A stretch of DNA of 64,000 bases from an uncultured Archangium sp. (GCA_903905455.1 CAIVGN010000234.1:35443-99442), one strand, 5' to 3'; shown: positions 9,342 through 22,162, numbered from the stretch's first letter. A program made the numbers and translations. The notes: generated from the letters alone by a model not told the origin.

Positions 9342-12300
9342 GTGAACCTCCGGACCGCGGAAGCCCGCGCGCAGCACGAGCAGGCGGCCCGGTGGCTCGG
9401 CTGGCTCCTCGCGGGCTGCGCCGCCATCAAGGCCACGGGCATCGACCCCCAGCCCCTCGAGGCCTTGCTCCCCCCGCTCTCCGTGGGCCTCTTCGGGGCC
9501 TTCCTGGTGCACGGCATCATCGGGTGGCGACGCGAGCCAGGCTTCTTCGCCGAGCTCGGCGCCGTGGGGGCGCTCGCCGCGCTGGCCGCCGTCGCCTGGA
9601 GCCTGGGCTTCCCCGGCGCGTGGAAAGAGGCGTCGCTGGCCGAGTGGGGCGGCGCGTGCCTGGGCCTGGGCAGCCTCACGGTGTTGGCGGTGCGTGCGCT
9701 GCGACCCGGTCCCGCGCAGGCCCCCGCCCGCGACGCCTGGCCGCTGGCCGTGGCGCTCACCCTGGCCTCGGTGGTCATCGCCTTTTTCACCACTCTCACC
9801 GTCGCCGTCTTCCCCCGCACCCTCGACGCCTGGGTCTTCGTGGCCGACGGCTCGTTCGGGGGCCACGTGGACTACGCGCTGGGCCGGCTGCTCCAGGCCT
9901 CGCCCTGGCTGGGGACGCTGGCCGGCCTGAGCTACGACTCGTGCCTCGCCGCGCTGGTGGTGGTCTTCGCGCTGCAGCGCCACGGCAAGGCGCGCCCCCC
10001 GGTCGACGTGCTCACCGCGGGCCTCGCCCTCACCACCCTGGGCATCGTCCTGTACTTCGTCTTCCCGGTGGTGGGCGCGGTGTACCTCTGGCCGCAGAAC
10101 TTCCCCCTCGCCCCGCCGCTCTCGGTGCCGCTGGCGCCCCTGGCCGTGCCCGCGTTTCTCCCCGCTGCGGCCGACTCGGTGCTCGGCTCGCTGGCCCGCA
10201 ACTGCATGCCCTCGCTGCACTTCGCCTGGGCCCTGCTCGTGTGGTGGCACACCCGGGGCATGCTCCGCGCGGTGCGCGGCCTCGCGGGGCTGTGGCTGCT
10301 CTTCACCGGCGTGGCCACGCTGGGCTTCGGCTACCACTACCTGGTGGACCTCCTGGTGGCCGTGGCCTTCGCCGCCGCGCTGCAGGCGCTGTGTCTGCCC
10401 ACGCGCAGCGCGGCGAAGTGGCGCGCCGTCGGCTTCGGCTTCGGGGCGGTGGTGCTGTGGCTGGTGCTCATCCGCTTCGGGACCGCGCTGCTCACCGGGG
10501 TGCCCGGGCTCAGCTGGCTGCTGGCCCTGGTGACGGTGGTCGGGGCCTTCGTGCTCGAGGGGCGTGCCTTTCGCGAGGCCCTCGACGCCGCGCCCGTGCC
10601 GGTGGTCGAGGTGACCGACGCCCCGGTGCGCGGCCTGGGCTCGCTCATCGCCATCTTCTTCGTCTCGGGCGCAGCGGCCCTCGTCTACGAGGTGGTCTTC
10701 GCGCGCAAGCTGGGCCTCGTCTTCGGCAACACCGCCACGGCGAACACCACGGTGCTGGCCACGTACATGGGCGGCATGGCGCTCGGCTCGTGGCTGGGCG
10801 GCGTGGTGGCCGTGCGCAGCAAGCGCCCCTTGATGCTCTACGCGGGCGCCGAGCTGCTGGTGGGCGCGTACTGCGTCGTTTCCGCGCCGCTCTTCGACGG
10901 GGTGCGGGGCCTGTTCCTCGCCATCGCCGCGGGCAGCGACCCGGGCGCGACGTGGCTGGTGGCGCTGCAGGTCGGCCTGGGGTCGCTGGTGCTGCTGCCG
11001 CCCACGGTGCTCATGGGCGCCACCCTGCCCCTGCTCGCGCACGAGCGGCGCGGGGAAGACCGCAACGGGCGCGTCGCCGGCCAGCTCTACGCGGCCAACA
11101 CCTTCGGCGCGGCGCTCGGCGCGTTGACCACCGGCTACCTGCTGCTGCCCTCGCTGGGGGTGAGCGCCTCGACGTCGATCGCCGTGGCCGCCAACCTCTT
11201 CGCGGGGCTCCTCGCCTTCCGCCTCGCGAAGAACGCCCCGCAGCGCGTGGCCCCCCCCGAGGAAGCGCCGGCCGCCGTGGGCAGCGCCTCGGCGATGCAC
11301 CGCCGGGTGGGCCTGCTGGTGCTGGGCATCGGGGGCATCGGCACCCTGGCCCTGGAATCCATCGCCATTCACCTGCTGGCCACGGTAGTGGGCTCGAGCG
11401 CCTACGCCTTCACCCTGATGCTCTTCGCCTTCCTGGTCGGCCTGGGCTCGGGCTCGTCGGTGGGCAACCGGCTGCTGCGGCTGCGGGCCGACGTGCTGGT
11501 GTTGCTGGGGCTGCTGCAGGCCGGCACGGTGCTGAGCATCTTGCTGGGCGTCTTCTTCTGGGAATCGGTGCCCGGCTACTTCGCGAGCTTCAGCGGCTAC
11601 CCCCTGGCCAACACCTTCGGCGCGCGCGAGTTCATCCGCCTGGGGGTGTGCCTGGTGGCGCTGCTGCCCCCGACCTTCTTCATCGGCGCGACCTGGCCGG
11701 TGGCGATGCACTGCGCGACGGCCGCCGAGCCGCAGCAACGGGGCCGGGCCGTGGGCCGCGCCATGGCCTTCAACACCCTGGGCAACATCGTCGGCGCGCT
11801 GCTCGGCGGCTTCGTCGCCATCCCGCTCCTGGGGTCGCTGCGCAGCCTGCACGTCGTCGCGGCGGCCTCGGCGTGCCTCGCGCTGATGGCCCTGTGGCAG
11901 GCCGGCCGCCCGGGGCGCGCGCCGCTGGGCGTGGTCTTCGCGGCCATCGCCGCGCTGTTCCTCGCGCAGCCCAGGGACTTCGACTGGACGCGCCTCGCCA
12001 CCGGGGCCAACGTGTACTTCGAGCCCACCGACTGGGGCACGGTCATCGACCACGCGGAGAGCATCGCCGGCGGCATCACCACGGTGACGCGGCAGCCCAA
12101 CGGCACGCGGTACCTGCTGACCAACGGCAAGTTCCAGGGCACCTACCCCGGCGAAGAGATGAAGGCCCAGCTGGGCTTCAGCCTCGTGCCCCTGCTCCAC
12201 ACCGCGGCCCGCGAGCGCGCGGTGGTGGTGGGCTACGGCACGGGCGCCTCGGCCCTGGCCGCCCAGCGCGCGGGCTTCGCCCACGTCGACGTCATCGACC

Positions 12301-12980
12301 TCACGCGCGACATCGTCGACCTCGCCGACCGCTACCTCCCCGAGTGCAGCGGCGGCGTGTCGAGCCTGCCCCACGTGCAGATGCACTACACCGACGGGCG
12401 CAACTTCCTCGCGCTGAGCCGCGAGAAGTACGACCTCGTCGGCCTGGAGATCTCGTCGATCTGGTTCGCCGGCGCGGCCACGCTCTACAACCGCGAGTTC
12501 TACGCCCTGGCCCGGGAGCGCCTCGCCCCCGGCGGCGTGCTGCAGCAGTGGTTCCAGCTGCACCACCTCTCGCGCCTCGAGGTGCTGTCCATCTTCGAGA
12601 CCCTGCGGGCGGAGTTCGAGCACGTCTGGGTCTACGTCACCGGCGGCCAGGGCCTGCTGGTGGCCTGCAACGGCGAGTGTGAGCCCACCGCGGCCAAGGC
12701 CCAGAAACTGACGGACACCCCCGACCTCGCCTCGAGCCTCGCGCTGTGGGGCGACGTGCACGAGATCGAGAAGACGGTGATGCTCACGCCGCCCGAGTTC
12801 GAGGCGCTGCGCGCCGACGCCGAGCAGGGGGGCATCGTGCTCGAGGAGCTGCAGTCGAACGACGACAACCTGCGCCTCGAGTACACGACCCCGCGGGCCA
12901 ACGTGCGCGACGGGCGGACCACGGGCATCGCCAACATCGACATGCTGCTGCGCTTCTCGAAGCAGAACGCCGCGCCCTGA
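9342..12980 (+). CDS. PAP2-like phosphatase / membrane spermidine synthase-like fusion protein
   Basis: A 1212-residue multi-pass membrane protein from a GTG at 9342. Residues 1-345 are hydrophobic helices ending in PAP2 (Aur1-like inositolphosphotransferase) motifs: MPSLHFAWAL at 289-298 with His293, and GYHYLVDLLV with His332 and Asp336. Residues about 430-870 form a second membrane block of the MFS/spermidine-synthase-fused type (SGAAALVYEVVFARKLGLVF, later LPPTFFIGATWPVA). Residues about 900-1135 are a spermidine-synthase-like Rossmann domain (VVVGYGTGASALAAQRAG, VDVIDL, YDLVGLEISS). Fused membrane spermidine synthases are known; an added N-terminal PAP2 unit is unusual. It may act on polar lipid head groups or polyamines at the membrane. 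Confidence 0.8.
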   Translation: MNLRTAEARAQHEQAARWLGWLLAGCAAIKATGIDPQPLEALLPPLSVGLFGAFLVHGIIGWRREPGFFAELGAVGALAALAAVAWSLGFPGAWKEASLAEWGGACLGLGSLTVLAVRALRPGPAQAPARDAWPLAVALTLASVVIAFFTTLTVAVFPRTLDAWVFVADGSFGGHVDYALGRLLQASPWLGTLAGLSYDSCLAALVVVFALQRHGKARPPVDVLTAGLALTTLGIVLYFVFPVVGAVYLWPQNFPLAPPLSVPLAPLAVPAFLPAAADSVLGSLARNCMPSLHFAWALLVWWHTRGMLRAVRGLAGLWLLFTGVATLGFGYHYLVDLLVAVAFAAALQALCLPTRSAAKWRAVGFGFGAVVLWLVLIRFGTALLTGVPGLSWLLALVTVVGAFVLEGRAFREALDAAPVPVVEVTDAPVRGLGSLIAIFFVSGAAALVYEVVFARKLGLVFGNTATANTTVLATYMGGMALGSWLGGVVAVRSKRPLMLYAGAELLVGAYCVVSAPLFDGVRGLFLAIAAGSDPGATWLVALQVGLGSLVLLPPTVLMGATLPLLAHERRGEDRNGRVAGQLYAANTFGAALGALTTGYLLLPSLGVSASTSIAVAANLFAGLLAFRLAKNAPQRVAPPEEAPAAVGSASAMHRRVGLLVLGIGGIGTLALESIAIHLLATVVGSSAYAFTLMLFAFLVGLGSGSSVGNRLLRLRADVLVLLGLLQAGTVLSILLGVFFWESVPGYFASFSGYPLANTFGAREFIRLGVCLVALLPPTFFIGATWPVAMHCATAAEPQQRGRAVGRAMAFNTLGNIVGALLGGFVAIPLLGSLRSLHVVAAASACLALMALWQAGRPGRAPLGVVFAAIAALFLAQPRDFDWTRLATGANVYFEPTDWGTVIDHAESIAGGITTVTRQPNGTRYLLTNGKFQGTYPGEEMKAQLGFSLVPLLHTAARERAVVVGYGTGASALAAQRAGFAHVDVIDLTRDIVDLADRYLPECSGGVSSLPHVQMHYTDGRNFLALSREKYDLVGLEISSIWFAGAATLYNREFYALARERLAPGGVLQQWFQLHHLSRLEVLSIFETLRAEFEHVWVYVTGGQGLLVACNGECEPTAAKAQKLTDTPDLASSLALWGDVHEIEKTVMLTPPEFEALRADAEQGGIVLEELQSNDDNLRLEYTTPRANVRDGRTTGIANIDMLLRFSKQNAAP

Positions 12981-12988
12981 GCGGGGGG

Positions 12989-13594
12989 CTACTCGCTGAA
13001 GTCGGCGACCTTGCGGTCCCACACCCCGCGGGCGCGGAAGACGCGCTCCACGTAGGCGGCGTGCAGCGCGTGCAGCGGCGCCGCCACCTCGTCCCCCTCG
13101 AGCAGCGCGATGGCCTCGGCGATGGCCTCGAGGGTCGAACGGCCGTCCTCGAACTTCGAGTCGCGCAGCCGCAGCACCTTCGTCTGCTTCTGGGGCAGGG
13201 AGAACTTGGGCACCGGGTGCAGCGCCGGCAGCTTCACGTACATGCGCCGCGTCTGGCGCCAGGTGCCGTCGAGCAAGATGAGCCGCTTGACCTCGCCAAA
13301 GGGCGTCACCTCGTCGGTGGGGAACAGCAGGTGCGCCCCGCCGGCCACCTCCCCGGGCAGCGTGCCCCGGGCCGGCTCGGCGTCTTCCCCGAAGTCGAGG
13401 ATGCGCAGGTTGGGCATGGCCAGGGCCGCGATGCGCGCGGTGCCGGTCGACTTCCAGCTCTCGCGCTCGTGGCGCACCACCAGCACCTCGGTGCGCGTCT
13501 TCACCGTGGGCACGTCCCCGCAAATGCAGTGGGCCTGCAATATCCAGCAGCGGGGGCAGCGGCCGGGCTGGCCCGGGTTGGTGAAGGAGCGCAT
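12989..13594 (-). CDS. DTW-domain tRNA-uridine aminocarboxypropyltransferase
   Basis: A 201-residue DTW-family enzyme. The N-terminal CPRCWILQAHCICG cluster is the zinc-binding Cys motif. LILLDGTWRQTRRM carries the D-x-TW signature that names the family, followed by a conserved tail. Characterised members (TapT/YfiP, human DTWD1/2) transfer the aminocarboxypropyl group of SAM to uridine in tRNA (acp3U47 or acp3U20). The gene is monocistronic and its stop is 8 bases from the end of the convergent fusion gene. The modified tRNA position cannot be read from the sequence. Confidence 0.88.
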   Translation of the reverse strand: MRSFTNPGQPGRCPRCWILQAHCICGDVPTVKTRTEVLVVRHERESWKSTGTARIAALAMPNLRILDFGEDAEPARGTLPGEVAGGAHLLFPTDEVTPFGEVKRLILLDGTWRQTRRMYVKLPALHPVPKFSLPQKQTKVLRLRDSKFEDGRSTLEAIAEAIALLEGDEVAAPLHALHAAYVERVFRARGVWDRKVADFSE

Positions 13595-13650
13595 GGAGCG
13601 GGGGGCCTCTTACAACCAAAGCCGAATGATCCGCTAAGGTCCGCACTCCC

Positions 13651-14679
13651 ATGTCGCGCAGCGACTTCGACTTCGAGTCCCGGCTGGTGCCCCTGCTCCT
13701 CGCGTACGCGGGTCAGAAGGGCGTGGCCATCGACCCGCTCCTCGCGAAGTACAAGCTGCCCACCGACGTGCTCGCCCAGCAGCCGGGCAAGGTGCAGCTG
13801 ACGACGCCGGTCTCGACGCTGCCGGCGGTGGCCGACGAGCTGGCGGCGATGCTGGGCGACACGCACCTGGGCCTCTCGCTTTCCGAGTGGATGCCGCGCG
13901 GCGCCTACGGGGTGGCGGAGTTCCTGATGCGCGCGGGTCCGACCCTGCGGCACTCGTTCGAGAACCTGACTCGCTTCAACGCGATCATCGCGCCCTCGCA
14001 GAGCTTCCGCTTCGAAGAGCTGCCCACCGAGGCCCGCTTTCACCACGTCGCCACCCAGCGCCCCGGCGCCATCGGCCGGCACTTCCAGGAATACTCGAGC
14101 GCGATCATCGCGAAGACCTACGTGCTGCTGAGCGGCGGCGCGAAGCCGACGCGGGCGTGGTTCACCCACGGGCGCCCCGCGACCCTCGACCTGGAGCGGC
14201 TCTCGGCGGCGCTGCAGACCTCCGAGTTCTCCTTCGACGAGGCGACCAACGGCTTCGCCTTCTCGAGCGCGGTGCTCGACGGCCCGGTGACGGGCGGCGA
14301 CGCGGCGCTCTACTCGTTCCTCGAAGAACACGCGCTCACCGCGCTCAGCTCCCGCCCGCGCAGCGACGACCTCATCGACAAGCTGCGCCACCACGTGCGC
14401 GAGGCCCTGAAGCAGGGCGAACCCAACGTCGAGCGCCTCGCCACCCGGCTCAACATGAGCGGCCGCACCCTGCAGCGCCGGCTGTCCGACCTGCAGACCT
14501 CGTTTCAAGAGGTGCTCGACCTGGTGCGCTTCGATCTCGCGCGCGCGTACCTGAAGGACGCGCGCCTCGACGTGAGCCAGGTGGCGTACCTGCTGGGCTA
14601 CTCGGAGCTGCGCGCCTTCGACCGCGCCTTCCGCCGCTGGGCCGACAAGTCGCCGACCGAGTGGCGCACCCAGGCCTGA
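13651..14679 (+). CDS. AraC-family transcriptional regulator with arabinose-binding-like N-terminus
   Basis: A 342-residue regulator. The N-terminal 200 residues match the Arabinose_bd-type sensor/dimerisation domain found in OruR/FadR-like AraC regulators (LGLSLSEWMPRGAYGVAEFL). The C-terminus has two AraC helix-turn-helix units: NVERLATRLNMSGRTLQRRL and VAYLLGYSELRAFDRAFRRW. It is divergent from the DTW gene with 56 bases between, so it may control its own promoter or that gene. It abuts a small secreted-protein gene tail to tail. The ligand is unknown. Confidence 0.85.
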   Translation: MSRSDFDFESRLVPLLLAYAGQKGVAIDPLLAKYKLPTDVLAQQPGKVQLTTPVSTLPAVADELAAMLGDTHLGLSLSEWMPRGAYGVAEFLMRAGPTLRHSFENLTRFNAIIAPSQSFRFEELPTEARFHHVATQRPGAIGRHFQEYSSAIIAKTYVLLSGGAKPTRAWFTHGRPATLDLERLSAALQTSEFSFDEATNGFAFSSAVLDGPVTGGDAALYSFLEEHALTALSSRPRSDDLIDKLRHHVREALKQGEPNVERLATRLNMSGRTLQRRLSDLQTSFQEVLDLVRFDLARAYLKDARLDVSQVAYLLGYSELRAFDRAFRRWADKSPTEWRTQA

Positions 14680-15177
14680 CTACTTCAGGGTATCGACGTA
14701 CTCGCGCAGCAGGTCGATCGACTTCTTCACCTCGCGCCCGCTCTCGCGGGTGGTGAACTCCTGGCGCAGCTTCGACTCCTTCATCACCAGCGCGAAGGCG
14801 GCGACCCGGGCGTCCTTCGGCGAACCGTCGAACTTGAGCGAGCCCGCGTCGGACTCCTTCACCTTGAGCTTCGAGGTGCCGCCGCTGCCGTGGTGCGTGG
14901 CGACCAACTCCGGGCCCTCGAACGAGTAGACGGTCATGGAGGCGACCTGGGTGCGGTCGGCCGCGGTGGTGGTCTCGAGCACCGCGGTGCCGCCGGCCAC
15001 GAGGCGAATCATCACGTACTGCACCGGCCCGTCCTTGGCGTCGGTCTTCCACGAGCCCTCGAGCTTCTTGAGCCGCTCGAAGGCAGCGTTGCCGTCGACG
15101 GAAGACGGCGGCGGAGGAGCGGACGCCGCGGGCGGTGCCGAGACCAGGAGCGCGACGACGAGAGCGAGCGAGTGCAT
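14680..15177 (-). CDS. Small secreted protein of unknown function
   Basis: A 165-residue protein from ATG 15177 with a signal peptide (MHSLALVVALLVSAPPAASA) and a Pro/Ser linker. A compact beta-rich domain follows (FERLKKLEGSWKTDAKDGPV at about residues 34-53). The LEGSW opening resembles lipocalin/DUF1579-like ligand-binding domains (often xLxGxW), so a small periplasmic calycin-like fold is possible, but I cannot confirm it. The stop touches that of the convergent AraC gene. Confidence 0.65.
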   Translation of the reverse strand: MHSLALVVALLVSAPPAASAPPPPSSVDGNAAFERLKKLEGSWKTDAKDGPVQYVMIRLVAGGTAVLETTTAADRTQVASMTVYSFEGPELVATHHGSGGTSKLKVKESDAGSLKFDGSPKDARVAAFALVMKESKLRQEFTTRESGREVKKSIDLLREYVDTLK

Positions 15178-15264
15178 GGGAGCCTCCGAAGACGAGGGGA
15201 GTGTACGGGGCCTCACGCCATGGCCCTCACCTAATTCTCCGTGGGGGGTACGCTCCCGCCCGCC

Positions 15265-16023
15265 ATGAACCGTCTCCTCCTCGCCCTGTCCGTCGCGGTG
15301 ACCCTCGCTGCCTGCACCAGGGAGCCCGAGCCCTTCGAGGCTGCGCGCATCAAGGCCGGGGAGTTCTTCAAGAAGAACGAGTTCGCCGCCGCGGCCACCG
15401 ACTACGAAAAGTCGCTGAGTCTCAAGCCCGACCAGGAGCTGGTGGTGTGGGACCGGGCGGCCTTCTCCAACATGAAGGCCAACCAGTTCGATCGCGCCGC
15501 CGAGCTGCTCGAGAAGTCCATCGCCCACCGGCCCGAGCAGGCCGCCAAGAGCGACACCCTGCGCAACATCGCCGGCATGTACCTGCAGCAGGCCCACGAC
15601 TCGGACAAGGCCGAGCGCTACTTCCAGAAGGCCGCCGAGCTGGACCCGAAGGACGAGCAGGCCCTGAGCTGGCTGGCGGAGATCTCGAGCCAGCGCGGCG
15701 GGGCCCGGGTGCAGACCGCCGAGGCCCAGCCCGAGCACCTGAAGATCGCCCTCGAGCGCTACGGCCGGGTCATCGCGCTCAACCCCAACAAGCCCGACGC
15801 CTTCATCAACAAGCGCATCGTGCTGGTGAAGTACCTCGACTACCTGGCCCGGCAGAAGCTCAGCATCCTCGCGGACGCCGAGGCCCAGAAGAAGGACAAG
15901 GCCGCGTACGCCTCGGCCCAGGAGCAGGCCGCCGATACGCAGAAGCGCATCGACGAGCTCAAGGCCGACCTCGACGAGACGGCGAAGCGGCTCGGCGAGG
16001 CGCTCAAGGCCGCCAAGAAATAG
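15265..16023 (+). CDS. TPR-repeat lipoprotein
   Basis: A 252-residue predicted lipoprotein from ATG 15265, with signal MNRLLLALSVAVTLAAC and lipobox LAAC. An upstream in-frame GTG at 15241 would spoil the signal. TPR units follow at about residues 30-165 (EFFKKNEFAAAATDYEKSLS, AERYFQKAAELDPKDEQALS). The C-terminal 60 residues are a highly charged coiled coil (AQEQAADTQKRIDELKADLD). Proteins of this form act as envelope assembly scaffolds; the partner is not evident. It is convergent with carB, with 12 bases between. Confidence 0.75.
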   Translation: MNRLLLALSVAVTLAACTREPEPFEAARIKAGEFFKKNEFAAAATDYEKSLSLKPDQELVVWDRAAFSNMKANQFDRAAELLEKSIAHRPEQAAKSDTLRNIAGMYLQQAHDSDKAERYFQKAAELDPKDEQALSWLAEISSQRGGARVQTAEAQPEHLKIALERYGRVIALNPNKPDAFINKRIVLVKYLDYLARQKLSILADAEAQKKDKAAYASAQEQAADTQKRIDELKADLDETAKRLGEALKAAKK

Positions 16024-16035
16024 CGGCCCCTCGAA

Positions 16036-19254
<3,219 letters not shown>

Positions 19255-19264
19255 GAAGCGGCGC

Positions 19265-19315
19265 CCTACCTCTCTCCCTCGCCCTGCGCCAGCGGCGAGA
19301 GGGCTCTGGGGAGGG
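19265..19315. repeat. Degenerate copy of the intergenic palindromic repeat
   Basis: Between the kinase stop and the carB start the sequence CTCGCC (19278-19283) pairs with GGCGAG (19294-19299), inside a C/T-rich then G/A-rich stretch. It resembles the better-preserved copies at 1752-1797 and 45671-45714 in order and composition. A member of the same family is likely but eroded. Confidence 0.35.
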
Positions 19316-19326
19316 CCCGCACCACC

Positions 19327-21894
19327 TCAGAGTCCACGCGCGCTCGCCAACGCCCGCAACTCGGCGTCACAAGCGCCCGATTGCATCAGCCGGGTGACGA
19401 GGCCGCGCGCCTCGTCCAGGCGTCCCAGCTCGATCAACACCTGGGCCAAACGCCCCCGCTGCTTCGCCGGCGAGTCCTCCGCGTTCCCGAGCTCCGAAAA
19501 AATCCCGAGCGCGATGTTCCACTCGGGCGCCGGGTCCTTCCCTTCCAGCTTGAGCAACCGCCCCAGCTCGAGCCGCGAGACGCCCACGTCGGCCTGGAAG
19601 CTCGAGTCGCCCTGCACCAGCACTTCGCGCAACGCCAGGGCCCGCGAGTGCGCCGCGCGCGCCTTCGGCACCTGTCCCACCTTCCGCTCCACGCGCCCCA
19701 CGTTGGTGAGCCCGTCCGCCAGCGCCGCCTGGGCAAACGCGTTCTCGGGTTCCTTCGCGAGCAGCTTCTCCGACAGCTTCACGTCTTCGCCGAACGCGGT
19801 GAGCGCGCCGTCGAGCTTGCCCTGGTCTTCGCGGGCCCGGCCGAGGAACGAGTAGCTCGCCGACAGCCCATCGAGGCGAATGGCGTTCTCCGGGTCGCGG
19901 GCCAGCGAGAGCTGGGCGAGGGAGAGCGCTTCGAGGGCCAGCTGCTCGGCCTCCTCCGGGTGCCCACCCAGCCGGGTGATGCGCCCCAGGTCGTTGAGCG
20001 AGACCGCGAGGAAGTCTTCGAGCTCGAGATCCTCCGGCCACGACTTCCGCAGCGCGCGGGCCTCGGTGAGGTTCTCGCGAAACGCGACCTCGGCCTCCTT
20101 CGCGGCGCCCAGGCCTTCCTGCGCGCGGCCCAGGTAGAGCCACGACTTCGCGAACCCCAGCCGCGGCTCACGCCCCTGCAGGTCGAGCCCCTTCAGGCGG
20201 TCGAGCGCGAGCTGGTGGGCCGTGACCGCTTCTGCCGGTCGCCCGAGGAAATACAGCACCCGGCCGCGATCGTTGGCCACCTCGCCGGCCTTCGAGAGCA
20301 CCAGCGGGTCCTGGCTCGCGGTCAGCGGCTCGAACAACGCCGCGCAGCGCTCGAACTGGGCCAGCGCCGGCTCGAGCTCCCCCCGCTCTTCGAGCACCCG
20401 GCCCTGCAGGTTGGCAGCGGCCGCGAGCAACATCGTGGTCTCCGGGCCCGGCGTCGCGGTCTCGAGGATGGTGCGTGACTCCTTCACCAGCGCCGCGGCG
20501 TCGTCCCCCTTCGCCTGCGCGAGGCGCACGTTGGCCAACTGCTGCAGCACGCGGGCGCGGCGCTCGGGTGACGACTCCTCGGCGGGAAGGGAGGCGAAGT
20601 ACGTCTGCACCGCCCGGGACACGTCTTCGAGCACGTCGAGGCGGCTGGTGGGCTCGAGCTTGTGGCGGAGATCTCCGAGCATGAAGTCGACGAGTTCTTC
20701 TGCGCGGGCCCGCGATGCCTCGGCGCGCAGCCGCGCCGCCCTCGCCTGGCGCGCCTGCACCAGCGTCGAGACCACGCCACCCACCAGCGAGAGCCCGATG
20801 AGCGACGACGCGACGAGGGCCCACCGGTTGCGGTTGACGAACTTCGACAGGCGGTAGCCGAAGGTCGCCGGGCGCGCGTGCACCGGCAGGCCCCGGAGGT
20901 GCCGGGAGAGATCCGCCGCGAACTGCTCCACCGAGCCGTAGCGACGGTCGGGCTCCTTGCGCAGCGCGGTGAGGAGGATGTTGTCGAGATCGCCCCCCAG
21001 GCCCGGCACGACGGGGTCCTGCTCGAGGATGGCGCGGGCCAGCGCCTCCCCCTGCCCCTCGAAGGGCCGCCGCCCGGTGAGCAACTCGGAGAGCACCACG
21101 CCCAGCGCCCACACGTCGCTGGCGGTGGTGACCCGCTCGGCGCGCACCTGCTCGGGGCTGGCGTAGGCGGGGGTGAGCAGCAGCTGGCCGGTCCGGGTCT
21201 GAGCGGCGTCGCCCGGCGCGTCGAGCACCTTGGCGATGCCGAAGTCGAGGAGCTTCAGCTCGCCCGTGGCCGTGACGAGGATGTTCCCCGGCTTCAGGTC
21301 GCGGTGAACGATGAGGTTGCGGTGGGCGTACTGCACGGCGTCGGTGAGCTTCTCGAAGAGCGCCAGCCGGGCGTTCACGTCGAGGGCGTTGCGCGTGCAC
21401 CAGCCGAGCAGCTCTTCGCCGTCGATGAACTCCATGACGAGGTACGGGCGGCCGTCGTCGGTCGCGCCCCCATCGAGGAGCCGCGCGATGTTCGGGTGCT
21501 GCAGGGACGCGAGGATCTGCCGCTCGGCGCGGAAGCGGGCGAGCAGGTCGTCGGTATCGAGGCCACGGCGCAGCACCTTGAGCGCCGCGCGCATGGTGAA
21601 CGCGCCGTCGGAGCGCTCGGCCAGGTACACGGTGCCCATGCCCCCGCGGCCGAGCTCCTTCACCACGCGCCACGGGCCCACCTGCACCGGCGCCGCGCCC
21701 TCGGTGATGGTGGCCGCCGGCGTGGCAAAGAAGGTGCGCGACTTCGCTTCGGCGTCGAGCAGCGAGCGAACTTCGCTCAGCAACGCGTCATCGCTCGCGC
21801 ACGTCTCGACGAGGTACTTCGACCGCGCGTCGCCGCTCAAATCGAGCGCCGCGTTGAAGACCTCGTTCACCCGGGCCCATCGGCTCGCGTCCAT
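19327..21894 (-). CDS. Receptor-like Ser/Thr protein kinase with C-terminal TPR region
   Basis: An 855-residue membrane kinase. Residues 1-60 are the short N-terminal helical region common to this kinase class. The kinase domain spans about 75-340: the Gly-loop LGRGGMGTVY, catalytic Lys106 (AALKVL), HRDLKPGN at 197-204, DFG at 217-219 and ASPEQ. All catalytic residues are present. One membrane helix lies at about 358-380 (WALVASSLIGLSLVGGVVST), and about 450 residues of TPR-like helical repeats follow outside the membrane. This is the standard myxobacterial/acidobacterial PknB-like receptor layout. It is divergent from the small gene at 21944. The signal is unknown. Confidence 0.93.
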   Translation of the reverse strand: MDASRWARVNEVFNAALDLSGDARSKYLVETCASDDALLSEVRSLLDAEAKSRTFFATPAATITEGAAPVQVGPWRVVKELGRGGMGTVYLAERSDGAFTMRAALKVLRRGLDTDDLLARFRAERQILASLQHPNIARLLDGGATDDGRPYLVMEFIDGEELLGWCTRNALDVNARLALFEKLTDAVQYAHRNLIVHRDLKPGNILVTATGELKLLDFGIAKVLDAPGDAAQTRTGQLLLTPAYASPEQVRAERVTTASDVWALGVVLSELLTGRRPFEGQGEALARAILEQDPVVPGLGGDLDNILLTALRKEPDRRYGSVEQFAADLSRHLRGLPVHARPATFGYRLSKFVNRNRWALVASSLIGLSLVGGVVSTLVQARQARAARLRAEASRARAEELVDFMLGDLRHKLEPTSRLDVLEDVSRAVQTYFASLPAEESSPERRARVLQQLANVRLAQAKGDDAAALVKESRTILETATPGPETTMLLAAAANLQGRVLEERGELEPALAQFERCAALFEPLTASQDPLVLSKAGEVANDRGRVLYFLGRPAEAVTAHQLALDRLKGLDLQGREPRLGFAKSWLYLGRAQEGLGAAKEAEVAFRENLTEARALRKSWPEDLELEDFLAVSLNDLGRITRLGGHPEEAEQLALEALSLAQLSLARDPENAIRLDGLSASYSFLGRAREDQGKLDGALTAFGEDVKLSEKLLAKEPENAFAQAALADGLTNVGRVERKVGQVPKARAAHSRALALREVLVQGDSSFQADVGVSRLELGRLLKLEGKDPAPEWNIALGIFSELGNAEDSPAKQRGRLAQVLIELGRLDEARGLVTRLMQSGACDAELRALASARGL

Positions 21895-21943
21895 GCCCGG
21901 TGGCTACCACCAACCTGTGCCCGGAGGCGCTCAGGACGACCCG

Positions 21944-22162
21944 GTGAGCCGCGTCGTCCTCGAGACTCCAGCCACGCTGGCCGAGGACCTCGCGCAGCCA
22001 GTCACGGCGCGCCCGGACTGGGTGTGCGAGCGCATCTCCCCCCCGGAAGAGCAGACGCTGACGGTGTTTCGCTACGGCGCCGGCGGGCACGTGGCGGTGC
22101 TCACCGCGACCTCCGATGAAGTGGCCACGGCCAGGCCGTTCGACGAGCCTCGTGAAGAGTAG
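21944..22162 (+). CDS. Small hypothetical protein
   Basis: A 72-residue frame from GTG 21944 with an AGGA seven bases before it (21933-21936). Third codon positions are strongly G/C, as in neighbouring genes, and the product (RPDWVCERISPPEEQTLTVF) looks folded rather than low complexity. It starts 50 bases from the divergent kinase start and ends 19 bases before the next secreted-protein gene, so the two may be co-transcribed. An in-frame ATG at 21893 is an alternative but would overlap the kinase start. No family is recognised. Confidence 0.45.
   Translation: MSRVVLETPATLAEDLAQPVTARPDWVCERISPPEEQTLTVFRYGAGGHVAVLTATSDEVATARPFDEPREE

Noticed and set aside
8175..13652. A single antisense open frame of about 1825 codons
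   Set aside because: Only its final 367 codons (8175-9278) are a gene. The rest runs antisense through the PAP2 fusion and DTW genes and is low-complexity His/Arg/Gly translation caused by high GC.
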